Shown here in pieces: positions 6,852-15,210 of a DNA stretch of 64,000 nucleotides (positions within the stretch are counted from its first letter, which is position 1; each line of letters opens with the position of its first letter). The stretch is taken from positions 186,001 to 250,000 of the forward strand of contig NZ_CP113067.1 of NCBI RefSeq assembly GCF_026625865.1, given 5' to 3'. The translations under genes and the position numbers were made by a program. The notes beneath the pieces were generated by a model, which ran no database searches, was not told where the DNA came from, and saw nothing but the letters and a program-made list of their open reading frames with translations. This stretch comes from Microbacterium sp. SL75 (lineage in GTDB: Bacteria > Actinomycetota > Actinomycetes > Actinomycetales > Microbacteriaceae).

Positions 6852-7289
6852 ATGCGGCAGCTCCTCGCCCACGCGGCGCACCTCGGCGTCACCGTCCACG
6901 TCGCCCACCTTCCCGAACCGTATCGAGGGTTCTACGATCACGAGCGGCGCCGAGTCGTCTACGACTTCGGCCTCACTCCCATCGAACGCGCGTGCGTCCT
7001 CGCGCACGAACTCGGTCATGCGTTCCACGCGCACCAAGGGCGCGACGATCCCGCCGCAGAAGCCGCGGCCGACGCGTACGCTGCCGCCCTGCTCGTCGAT
7101 CCCGCGCACTACGCCCGGCTCGAATCGATCGGGCTGAGTCCCGGCGAGGTCGCCGAAGAGCTGGGGGTCACGGTCAAGATGCTTCGGGCCTTCGTCGAAC
7201 ACCACCTCGTCCGCGTCCACGGCGCCGCGTACACACGACCGCGTCTCGGGCGGGACCAGCACGATCATCTCGCACGCTGGGCGTCGTGA
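6852..7289 (+). CDS. ImmA/IrrE-type zinc metallopeptidase
   Basis: 145 residues. The zinc-binding helix AHELGHAFHAH gives HExxH with a downstream acidic helix (PAAEAAADAYAAALL), the hallmark of this family; the C-terminus carries a small helix-turn-helix-like segment (SPGEVAEELGVTVKML). It is probably co-transcribed with the XRE regulator and is expected to cleave and inactivate it after a signal. What the signal is cannot be read from the sequence. Confidence 0.88.
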   Translation: MRQLLAHAAHLGVTVHVAHLPEPYRGFYDHERRRVVYDFGLTPIERACVLAHELGHAFHAHQGRDDPAAEAAADAYAAALLVDPAHYARLESIGLSPGEVAEELGVTVKMLRAFVEHHLVRVHGAAYTRPRLGRDQHDHLARWAS

Positions 7290-7361
7290 CCCGGCGGCAC
7301 AGGGCCGCCTCAGGGCGAGCACGGCGATGAACAGGAGCCTGACGAGAGCGTCCGCCCGAAG

Positions 7362-7434
7362 TGCCCCCGACAGGATTCGAACCTGCGACGCCCGCGTTAG
7401 GAGTGCGGCGCTCTATCCCCTGAGCTACGGAGGC
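7362..7434 (-). tRNA. tRNA-Arg (anticodon CCT)
   Basis: 73 nt. Acceptor stem GCCTCCG/CGGGGGC, D-stem GCTC/GAGC, anticodon loop CTCCTAA reading AGG codons, T-arm GCAGGTTCGAATCCTGT, discriminator A. CCA is not encoded. It lies between the regulator/protease pair and housekeeping genes. Confidence 0.95.
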
Positions 7435-7448
7435 GGGATCTTCCCAGC

Positions 7449-8213
7449 TTACTGCGGCGCTTCACCGCGAGCGGTTCGGGGCGGACGCGCGAGGGGGATG
7501 CGATCGCGCAGAGCGTCGACGAGGCCCTCGTCCCACCGCCCCGGCTCCGCGAGCGTCCCTTCGCGCAGGTCCACTCCCTCGGGGCCGATGCTCGCGACAC
7601 AGACCAGAAGCGACTCGAGCACGAGCCCGTCGTGGGCGTCTCGGCGCAGGACCGACGCCTCGGGCTCGCGCGTCGACTTCTCGATCACACCGAGCCAGGG
7701 CATCCACCAGTCCGATCCGTTCGCCAGGCCGGCCTCGCGAAAGGCGCCCAGCCAGCGCGCGATCCGCGGGGTGCCCGGGTCGTCGACGGCGTGATGGGCG
7801 ACCATGTGCGTGCCGGGGGTCAGCGCCGTGCGACGCGAGACGACGCCGTCCCACTCCACGAGGTGCGCGCCCGTGGCATCCACCTCCACGAGATTGAAGC
7901 CGCGGGTGGCGGGACGGTTCGGGATGCCGGCCCCCACCGCGTCGAGGGGAACGCTGCCTCGGCTGACGACCTCATCGTCGCGGCGGTCGGAGAGATCCTC
8001 GCGATTGAGCAGCACCGCCAGCCGCCGAGCGGTCGGATCGACTGCGAGCCAGGCACCGCCGGCGCGGTCGTCTCGCACGCCCACGACGCCGTCGCGCTCG
8101 GGCCACCAGGGTCCGATGCCGCGCCAGGGGCGATCGCGGTCCTCGTCGCGGACGGCGAGCACCCGCACGGGTTCGCCGGGAGCGGTGGGGACGTCGATCA
8201 CGACGGTGCACAT
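7449..8213 (-). CDS. NRDE (TANGO2-like) family protein
   Basis: 254 residues. The N-terminal MCT with an exposed Cys2 and the VRDEDRDRPW motif correspond to the NRDE signature (here VRDE); GFNLVEVD and HMVAHHAVDDPG further along also fit. The family is cytosolic and its biochemical role is not settled (haem or lipid handling has been proposed). TAGCGT lies 7 nt before the ATG, so a leaderless start. The gene is alone on its strand, 14 nt from the tRNA gene. Confidence 0.8.
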   Translation of the reverse strand: MCTVVIDVPTAPGEPVRVLAVRDEDRDRPWRGIGPWWPERDGVVGVRDDRAGGAWLAVDPTARRLAVLLNREDLSDRRDDEVVSRGSVPLDAVGAGIPNRPATRGFNLVEVDATGAHLVEWDGVVSRRTALTPGTHMVAHHAVDDPGTPRIARWLGAFREAGLANGSDWWMPWLGVIEKSTREPEASVLRRDAHDGLVLESLLVCVASIGPEGVDLREGTLAEPGRWDEGLVDALRDRIPLARPPRTARGEAPQ

Positions 8214-8280
8214 TCCGACAACGCTACCCGTGCCGAACGAACGTCGGGTGGGCCGTGGAGGCGACCCGACACCGTCACAA

Positions 8281-8348
8281 GAACAGGCAGCGGCACGAGA
8301 ACAGGCCGTTCGGTGCGGAAACCCCTGTTCCCGTCGGCTCCCCTGTTC
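8281..8348. repeat. Symmetric set of four GAACAGG heptamers
   Basis: Two direct GAACAGG copies (8281 and 8299) and two reverse CCTGTTC copies (8324 and 8342), with 11-nt gaps inside each pair and 18 nt between pairs. The whole is a perfect two-fold layout centred near 8314.5, about 47 nt before the coaBC start. Likely a multi-site operator. Confidence 0.6.
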
Positions 8349-8394
8349 TCGGCACTCCGCCCCGCCGCGGATGCCGACCTGGAAGACTGGGACG

Positions 8395-9597
8395 ATGTTC
8401 GTCGTCGTGGGAGTGACCGGGGGCATCGCCGCCTACAAGACCGTGAGCCTCGTGCGCCTGCTCGTCAAGGCGGGGCATGACGTGCACGTCATCCCCACCG
8501 AGGACGCGCTGCGCTTCGTCGGCCTGCCGACGTGGGAGTCGCTCAGCCGCAACCCGGTCACGACCTCGGTGCACGACGACGTCGCGCGCGTCCGTCACGT
8601 CGCCCTGGGCCAGTCCGCGGATCTGGTGATCGTGGCTCCCGCCACCGCGAACACCCTGGCCGCGATGACGGCGGGATTGGCCTCCGACCTGCTCGGCACG
8701 ACCCTTCTCGCCACGACCGCACCGGTGGTCGTCGCCCCCGCGATGCACACCGAGATGTGGCGGCATCCGGCCACCGTCCACAACATGGACGTCCTGCGCT
8801 CTCGCGGCGTGCACGTGGTCGGCCCGACCGACGGCGTGCTCACCGGCGGCGACTCGGGCCCCGGACGCATGTCGGAGCCCGAAGAGATCGCGGCCGCAGC
8901 CCTTGCCCTGGTGCAACGAGCGCGCGACTTCGAGGGAGTCTCGATCGTCGTGAGCGCCGGGGGCACCCGCGAGCCCATCGACCCCGTTCGCTTCCTCGGC
9001 AACCGCTCGAGCGGACGACAGGGCGTGGCGATCGCGCGGGCCGCCGCCGACCGAGGCGCCCGTGTGACCCTGGTCGCCGCGCACCTCGACGCCGATACCC
9101 GTCCCGATCCTCGCGTCGAGGTGATCGCCGCCGGCACCGCCGACGAACTCGGACAGGCGATGGATGCCGTGGCACCCGACGCCGACGTCATCGTCATGGC
9201 CGCGGCGGTCGCCGACTACTCCGTCGCCGCGGTGTCGGAGCACAAGCTCCGCAAACAGGACTCCCCCGGCGGACTCTCCCTCGAGCTGCGGGAGAACCGG
9301 GACATCGTCGCGGGGCTCGTGGCCGCTCGCCCAGCGGGGCAGACGATCGTGGCGTTCGCCGCTGAGACGGTCGCCGACGACGCCGAGCTTCTCGAGCGCG
9401 CCCGAACCAAGGCCGCGCGGAAGGGCGTCGATCTTCTGGCCGCGAACGCCGTGGGGTGGACTCGCGGGTTCGAGGCGTCCGACAACGAGCTCATGATCGT
9501 CGACGCCGCCGGCGAGGTCATCTCGACGGTGTCGGGTTCGAAGGACGACACCGCTCACGCGGTGCTCGACGCGATTCTGGTGGCGCGAGGCCGCTGA
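8395..9597 (+). CDS. coaBC: Bifunctional phosphopantothenoylcysteine decarboxylase/synthetase
   Basis: 400 residues. The CoaC half (about 1-190) has the flavoprotein start VVGVTGGIAAYK, the substrate-recognition motif PAMHTEMW and the Cys-free PXMNXXMW-like loop of the family. The CoaB half (from about 190) has SAGGTREPIDPVRFLGNRSSG and KLRKQDSPG. It converts phosphopantothenate plus Cys to phosphopantetheine in coenzyme A synthesis. Single-gene unit with the symmetric heptamer array in its upstream region. Confidence 0.95.
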   Translation: MFVVVGVTGGIAAYKTVSLVRLLVKAGHDVHVIPTEDALRFVGLPTWESLSRNPVTTSVHDDVARVRHVALGQSADLVIVAPATANTLAAMTAGLASDLLGTTLLATTAPVVVAPAMHTEMWRHPATVHNMDVLRSRGVHVVGPTDGVLTGGDSGPGRMSEPEEIAAAALALVQRARDFEGVSIVVSAGGTREPIDPVRFLGNRSSGRQGVAIARAAADRGARVTLVAAHLDADTRPDPRVEVIAAGTADELGQAMDAVAPDADVIVMAAAVADYSVAAVSEHKLRKQDSPGGLSLELRENRDIVAGLVAARPAGQTIVAFAAETVADDAELLERARTKAARKGVDLLAANAVGWTRGFEASDNELMIVDAAGEVISTVSGSKDDTAHAVLDAILVARGR

Positions 9598-9652
9598 TCC
9601 GAGGAGCCTCGAGCCGACCACCGAGGCGGGGCGCCCCGGCGGTCGGCACCGA

Positions 9653-10318
9653 TCAGCTCTCTTCGAGACGGTCGACGGCCCCGACGATGTCGGCGACCTC
9701 CGTTCGCGAGGTGTAGTCGACGTGGACATCTGCGAAGCGGATGCGTCCGGCCCGATCGATCACGTAGACCGAAGGGAAGGGCACGCGCGCCGTCGCGTCG
9801 GCGTTGCTGTCCGAGACGGCGAATCCGAGCTCCGTGTGCGCCTCCTGGGCGTGCGCGCTCGGTTCGGTGACGATGCCGAACCGGTCGGCCAGGACGTTAC
9901 CAGGGTCGGAGAGAACCGCGAAGCCGAGGGAGCCGTTGCTCTGGCTCTGCGCGGTGCCGTCGGCGGTCTGGGGCGAGATCGCGACGAGCTGCGCGCCGCG
10001 CTCCTCGAGCGTCGGCAGAAGGCTCTGCTGGTAGGTGCGCAGCGTGATGTTGCAGTACGGACACCACGCGCCTCGGTAGAAGACGACGACGGTTGCCGTA
10101 CCGCCGAGGACGGACGAAAACGTGATCGTCGCGCCGTCGGCGGTCACCAGGTCGGCGTCGGGAGCCGCGTCACCCTCGCCGAGGGCACCGGTCGGCACAC
10201 CGGCTGCGCGGAGGTCGCTCTGCTCGTCGGAGAAGACCGTGGCGAGGCGATCGCCGATCTGTGATTCGAAGCCGACGTTGAAGTCGTCGACCTGCTGGGC
10301 GATGGATGGTGTGGACAT
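9653..10318 (-). CDS. AhpC/TSA-type peroxiredoxin-like protein
   Basis: 221 residues. An N-terminal helical segment of about 60 residues precedes a thioredoxin fold with YRGAWCPYCN, giving a CxxC where AhpC-type enzymes have a single peroxidatic Cys; LVAISPQ and VYVIDRAGRIRF follow. It probably reduces alkyl or hydrogen peroxides in the cytosol. The ATG at 10318 starts MSTPSIAQQ; no strong ribosome site is seen. Single gene. Confidence 0.85.
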   Translation of the reverse strand: MSTPSIAQQVDDFNVGFESQIGDRLATVFSDEQSDLRAAGVPTGALGEGDAAPDADLVTADGATITFSSVLGGTATVVVFYRGAWCPYCNITLRTYQQSLLPTLEERGAQLVAISPQTADGTAQSQSNGSLGFAVLSDPGNVLADRFGIVTEPSAHAQEAHTELGFAVSDSNADATARVPFPSVYVIDRAGRIRFADVHVDYTSRTEVADIVGAVDRLEES

Positions 10319-10487
10319 GCGTGGCCTCTCCGGTGGAACCGACATCGGGCGTCGGTGAGAGGACCGTATGTCGGCCACGGGATGCCTCGGGCGACGCTGA
10401 CGCGGAGGGCAACACAACGTCACGCAGCGTCATCATCGAAAAGAGGGAAGAGGGCGCCGCCGAATCGACCGACGGCACCCCCTCGTG
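10319..10487. other. Intergenic, no gene seen
   Basis: 169 nt between two minus-strand genes; it should hold the peroxiredoxin promoter. No clear hairpin or coding signal. Confidence 0.4.
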
Positions 10488-11621
10488 TCAGTAGCCGTAA
10501 CTGCTGGAGAACTCGCTGATCATGGTCGTCAGCTGTGAGATCAGCACGATGATCCAGACGATGAACGCGATGATCACGGCGACGTTGACGGCGATGGACG
10601 CCCAGATCGGGGCGAGGCCGGAACCGGTGCGGCGACGCAGGATGACACCGCGCCCGATGATGTAGACCAGGCCCGAGCCGATCGCCAGCACGAAGAAGCT
10701 GAAAGCCCAGTGGAACGGGCGATCGACGCCACGGGCGCGCAGCTGACGCCAGTCGAGGAAGGCGAACAGCACCGTGAGCGCGGAGACCACCAGGCTCACC
10801 ACGGACGACACCACGGCGATCAGCGTGGTCGCCGCGTTGGTGCCTGCCATCGACGCGGGGCCGGAATCGTACGAGTACACACCGGCGTAGAAGGCGTCGC
10901 GGAAGTACGACGACCAGTCGAAGATGACCACGCCGAGCAGACTGAGCACCGGCAGGAAGACCATCAGCCATATCCACACGGTGTTGGTCTTGATGTCGCG
11001 GCGGGGCGCGGCGGTGTCGTAGGCGACCGGGGGTGCGCTCGGGTAGCCCGGGGCCGCGCCGTAGTCTGCGCCTGCGGCGGCGGCCGCACCGTACGCCGGA
11101 GCGGCGGGGTACGACGGGACACTGGGGAAAGCAGGAGCCGACGTGTACGCCGGCGCCGCGGACGGAGCAACGGGCGGTGTCACCGGCGGAACACCCGCGC
11201 TGGCCGCGGTGTATCCAGCACCCGCGGGGGTCGAGGTTGCGGAGTCGTTCGGCGCATGCGGCGCGCGGTCGAGCGTTGCGCCCTCATGCGGCGGGTGGGC
11301 GACGGGCTCGGACGCGGTGAGCGAGGCGGCGTCGTCGTCGTGTAAGCCGTCACCGCCGGGCGCATCCTGGCCGGAGGCGTCGACAGAAGCGTTCGACGAA
11401 GAGGCGTCGTGTGAGCCGTCACGGCCGGGCGTGTCCTGGCCGGAGGCGTCGACCGGGGCATTCGACGAAGAGGCGTCGTGCACCGACTCGTTCGGCACTG
11501 CCTGGTCACCGGCGGCGGAGCGCACCTCATCGGTCCAGCTCGTGCCGTTCCAGCGGCGCAGACCGCCGCCTCCCGCGGGGTCGGGATACCAGCCGTCGGG
11601 CGGAGTGGGAGTGTCAGTCAT
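10488..11621 (-). CDS. DUF2510 membrane protein with low-complexity linker
   Basis: 377 residues in three parts: an N-terminal DUF2510 motif (PPDGWYPDPAG...RRWNGTSWTDEV, residues 8-33), a long disordered linker rich in Asp, Ser, Ala, Pro and Gly to about residue 210, then four transmembrane helices (about 215-238, 265-292, 303-325, 340-365). The linker contains two near-identical 23-residue repeats at residues 49-71 and 72-94. DUF2510 is frequent in actinobacterial membrane proteins; function unknown. AGGGG stands before the ATG. Confidence 0.85.
   Translation of the reverse strand: MTDTPTPPDGWYPDPAGGGGLRRWNGTSWTDEVRSAAGDQAVPNESVHDASSSNAPVDASGQDTPGRDGSHDASSSNASVDASGQDAPGGDGLHDDDAASLTASEPVAHPPHEGATLDRAPHAPNDSATSTPAGAGYTAASAGVPPVTPPVAPSAAPAYTSAPAFPSVPSYPAAPAYGAAAAAGADYGAAPGYPSAPPVAYDTAAPRRDIKTNTVWIWLMVFLPVLSLLGVVIFDWSSYFRDAFYAGVYSYDSGPASMAGTNAATTLIAVVSSVVSLVVSALTVLFAFLDWRQLRARGVDRPFHWAFSFFVLAIGSGLVYIIGRGVILRRRTGSGLAPIWASIAVNVAVIIAFIVWIIVLISQLTTMISEFSSSYGY
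11340..11477 (-). repeat. Two tandem 69-bp coding repeats
   Basis: Units DASSSNAPVDASGQD... and DASSSNASVDASGQD..., 23 codons each, differing at a few residues. A recent in-frame duplication in the DUF2510 protein linker. Confidence 0.85.
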
Positions 11622-11685
11622 GTCGTTTCCCCTGTCAGGTGCGGAACCGGGCGAGATGGCCCGAGTCTAGTGATGACGTCCGACG

Positions 11686-14600
11686 TCATCGGAAGTCTCG
11701 CGACGAGTGGGCCACGCCCACCCGAAGATCGGTGAACCCGTCGGCGACCACGTTCGTCACTCCCTCGACCGAGCGCTCGAGCACCCCCCGCACGATCAGG
11801 GCGGGGGATTCGCGGGCGACCCGGCGGTACCTGTTCCAGACGCCGACCGAGCAGATGATGTTCATCAAACCGTGCTCGTCTTCGAGGTTGAGGAACGTGA
11901 TCCCGGAGGCCGTGGCCGGCCGCTGCCGGTGAGTGACGAGCCCCGCCACCTCGATCCGCCGATTGGTCTCGAAGGTGCGCAGTTCGCTCGAGGTCAGCAC
12001 GCCGCGGGCGTCGAGCGCGGCACGGAAGTGGGTGAGCGGATGGTCGTCGGCCGACAGCCCCGTCGCCCACAGGTCGGACGCGAGGATCTCGTAGCTCGAC
12101 GGATCGGTGAACAACGGCGGCTGTACGGCCACCAGCGAGTCGGGAAGGAACTCCGGGCGATCCAGAGCGGCCGAACCCGACAGCCAGATCGCCTCGCGCC
12201 GTGTGTGCCCGAGGCACTCGAATGCCCCGGCCGTGGCGAGGGCCTCGAGCTGAGCCGTCACCAGCCCCGTACGGCGCACGAGGTCGCGCAGGTCTCGGTA
12301 GTCCCCGTTGGTGTCTCGCTCGGTGACGATGCGCTCGGCGACCTTGACCCCGATGCCGGTGACCCCCGCCAGACCGAGACGCACGGCGAACCCCCCGTCA
12401 CGGCGATGGGCGGGACTCTCGTCGGCTTCGGAGGGGTCGAACTCCCCCGTCGGCGACTGAACCGCGTGCGCGCACGCATCGAGCCCTGTCGGCGCGCGCC
12501 TCCCCGGGCAGGCTGCCGATTTCTCGTCTGCTCCTGAGCCCGCGGCATCCGCCTGCCCGGTGACGGCATGATCCGGTGTGTCGCCGATTCCCTCGAGGGT
12601 CGCTTCGACCCCCGAGCGCAGCAGGTCTGGTCGACGCACCTGCACCCCGTGCCGTCGGGCGTCGGCGGTGAGCGTGGCGGGTGAGTAGAACCCCATGGGC
12701 TGCGCGCGCAGGAGACCCGCGAGGAACGCCGCCGGGTAGTGCAGCTTGATCCAAGAACTGGCGTAGACCAACAGCGCGAACGACAGCGAGTGCGACTCCG
12801 CGAAACCGAAATTGGCGAACGCCTGGATCTTGGCGTACAACTCGTCGGCGACCTGCCCCACCAGGCCGTTCTCGGCCATACCCGCGTACAGCGTCTCGCG
12901 CAGGGAATCGATGCGCTCGAGCCCGCGCTTGGAGCCCATGGCCCGGCGGAGCAGGTCGGCGTCTTCGGCGGAGCAGTTGCCGATGGCGACGGCCATCTGC
13001 ATCAGCTGCTCTTGGAACACCGGCACCCCCATCGTCCGCGCGAGCACCGGTTCGAGCTTGGGGTGGACGTAGGTGATCTCTTCCTGCCCGAGCTTGCGCC
13101 GCACGAACGGGTGCACGGCCCCACCCTGGATGGGACCGGGGCGGATGAGGGCGATCTGCACCACCAGGTCGTAGAACTTGCGCGGCTGGAGTCTGGGCAG
13201 CAAGCCCATCTGCGCGCGCGACTCCACCTGGAACACCCCGATCGAGTCGGCGCGGCACAACATGTCGTAGACCGCCTTCTCTTCCTTGGGCAGCGTCGAC
13301 AACTCCCAGTCCTCGCCCGTCGCCCCGCGGATGAGGTCGAAGCAGTACTGCAGAGCCGCGAGCATGCCGAGGCCCAGCAGGTCGAATTTGACCAGCCCCA
13401 TCCACGCGGCGTCGTCTTTGTCCCACTGGATCACCGTGCGGTTCTCCATACGCGCGTGTTCGATGGGAACGACCTCTCCCACCGGGCGGTCGGTGAGCAC
13501 CATGCCGCCCGAGTGGATGCCGAGGTGTCGCGGCGCCTTCAGCAGCTCCGACGCGAACTCGATGACCTGGTCGGGGATGTCGTGATCGGCCCCGGTCTCG
13601 AGCGTTGCACCCCACCGCTCGACCTGCTTCGACCAGGCATCCTGCTGCCCCGGAGAGTGGCCGAGCGCCCGCGCCATGTCGCGCACGGCGTTCTTCGGCC
13701 GGTACTGGATGACGTTCGCCACCTGTGCAGCCCGCTCGCGCCCGTACTCCTCGTAGACCCACTGGATGATCTCTTCGCGGCGGTCGGAGTCGAAGTCGAC
13801 GTCGATGTCGGGCTCTTCGTCGCGCAGGCTCGACAGGAACCGCTCGAACGGGAGCTTGTAGAAGATCGAGTCGACCGCAGTGATGTCGAGCAGATAGCAG
13901 ACGGCGCTATTGGCCGCCGAACCGCGCCCCTGGCAGAGGATGCCGCGCCGACGCGCCTCGGCGACGATGCCGTAGACGATGAGGAAGTAGCCCGGGAAGT
14001 CCTTCATCTCGATGACACCCAGTTCGCGCTCGATGCGGCGCCGGTCGTCGTCGGACAGGTTCGGGTACTTCCGTGGGGCGGCCTCCCATACCAGGTGGCG
14101 CAACCACGACATCGGCGTGTGCCCCTCGGGGACCTTCTGCTGCGGCAGCGCGGGCTTGGCCCGACGTAGCGGAAAGGCGATCTCGTCGGCGAGCTCGACC
14201 GTGCGGGCCACCGCTCCGGGATACCGCCGGAACCGCGCGGCCATCTCGACCCCCGAGCGCAGGTGCGCCCCGGCGTGAGCCGGGAGCCAGCCGTCCAACT
14301 CGTCGAGCCCGCGATTGGCCCGCACCGCGGCGACGGCGGCCGCGAGCAGCTCTTTCTGCGGAGCGGCGTAGTGCACGTTGTTGGTGGCGAGGATCGGCAG
14401 ACCCCGGTCGGCGGCGAGGCCGGCGAGTACATCGTTGCGGCGGGAGTCGAGCGGGTCGCCGTGATCCGTCAGTTCGACGTAGACGGCCTCCGCGCCGAAC
14501 AGGGCGACGAGGGTGTCGAGCTCACGCGCGGCTCCGGTCGGACCCTCGAAGGCGAGAGCCTGACGCACCGCCCCCTTTCGGCATCCGGTCAGCACCGCCC

Positions 14601-15171
14601 ACTGCGGGTCACTCGGTCCTCCGGCGCGCTCGGCGAGGTCCTCGAGGTCGTAGACCGGTCGCCCTTTCTCGGCACCGGTGAGCTGGGCGTGGGTGATGGC
14701 CGCGGCGAGACGGTGGTACCCCTCTTCCTGACGGGCGAGGACGAGGAGGTGCGAACCCATCGGGTCGGCTTCACCGTTCTGGGGACCGGTGAGCCCGAGC
14801 GAGAGCTCCGCACCGAAGACGGTGTGCACCGCCCGCTGCTCGGCCGCCTCGGCGAATCGCACGATCCCGTAGAAGCCGTCGTGGTCCGTCAGAGCAAGAG
14901 CGTGCAGGCCCAGTCGCTCGGCCTCTTCGACGAGCTCTTCGGGAGAGGACGCACCGTCGAGGAACGAGTACGACGAGTGCGCGTGCAGTTCGGCATAGGG
15001 CACGGTGTCGGCCGGTCGCTCGATCGAGGGCGGTACGTAGGCGCCGCGCTTGTGCGACCACGCCGGGCTGTCGCCGCCGTCACCGTTCGGCGGGGCGCTG
15101 GTAGGACGGCGGGCGTCGCTGAGCAGGCGCTCGAGCTCCGACCACTTCACGGGAGGATTGGTCCACCCCAT
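11686..15171 (-). CDS. dnaE2: Error-prone DNA polymerase III alpha subunit
   Basis: 1161 residues. PHP domain at the N-terminus (AELHAHSSYSFLDGAS, TDHDGFYG), polymerase core with GRGSAANSAVCYLLDI and the catalytic PDIDVDFDSDRR, helix-hairpin-helix region and C-terminal OB fold (IEVAGLVTHRQRP). It carries the WTNPPVKWSELERLL N-terminus of actinobacterial DnaE2 and is shorter than replicative DnaE1. A linker around residues 860-910 is unusually long. Third gene of the imuA-imuB-dnaE2 SOS mutagenesis operon, 39 nt after imuB. ImuB links it to the beta clamp. Confidence 0.96.
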   Translation of the reverse strand: MGWTNPPVKWSELERLLSDARRPTSAPPNGDGGDSPAWSHKRGAYVPPSIERPADTVPYAELHAHSSYSFLDGASSPEELVEEAERLGLHALALTDHDGFYGIVRFAEAAEQRAVHTVFGAELSLGLTGPQNGEADPMGSHLLVLARQEEGYHRLAAAITHAQLTGAEKGRPVYDLEDLAERAGGPSDPQWAVLTGCRKGAVRQALAFEGPTGAARELDTLVALFGAEAVYVELTDHGDPLDSRRNDVLAGLAADRGLPILATNNVHYAAPQKELLAAAVAAVRANRGLDELDGWLPAHAGAHLRSGVEMAARFRRYPGAVARTVELADEIAFPLRRAKPALPQQKVPEGHTPMSWLRHLVWEAAPRKYPNLSDDDRRRIERELGVIEMKDFPGYFLIVYGIVAEARRRGILCQGRGSAANSAVCYLLDITAVDSIFYKLPFERFLSSLRDEEPDIDVDFDSDRREEIIQWVYEEYGRERAAQVANVIQYRPKNAVRDMARALGHSPGQQDAWSKQVERWGATLETGADHDIPDQVIEFASELLKAPRHLGIHSGGMVLTDRPVGEVVPIEHARMENRTVIQWDKDDAAWMGLVKFDLLGLGMLAALQYCFDLIRGATGEDWELSTLPKEEKAVYDMLCRADSIGVFQVESRAQMGLLPRLQPRKFYDLVVQIALIRPGPIQGGAVHPFVRRKLGQEEITYVHPKLEPVLARTMGVPVFQEQLMQMAVAIGNCSAEDADLLRRAMGSKRGLERIDSLRETLYAGMAENGLVGQVADELYAKIQAFANFGFAESHSLSFALLVYASSWIKLHYPAAFLAGLLRAQPMGFYSPATLTADARRHGVQVRRPDLLRSGVEATLEGIGDTPDHAVTGQADAAGSGADEKSAACPGRRAPTGLDACAHAVQSPTGEFDPSEADESPAHRRDGGFAVRLGLAGVTGIGVKVAERIVTERDTNGDYRDLRDLVRRTGLVTAQLEALATAGAFECLGHTRREAIWLSGSAALDRPEFLPDSLVAVQPPLFTDPSSYEILASDLWATGLSADDHPLTHFRAALDARGVLTSSELRTFETNRRIEVAGLVTHRQRPATASGITFLNLEDEHGLMNIICSVGVWNRYRRVARESPALIVRGVLERSVEGVTNVVADGFTDLRVGVAHSSRDFR

Positions 15172-15210
15172 CAGCGCGCCCTCACCCCGAGGACGGAGTC
15201 GGGTCGGTTC

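Noticed and set aside
11340..11477. CRISPR-like direct repeats
   Set aside because: Only two in-frame coding repeats with no spacers; no cas genes or arrays anywhere in the window.
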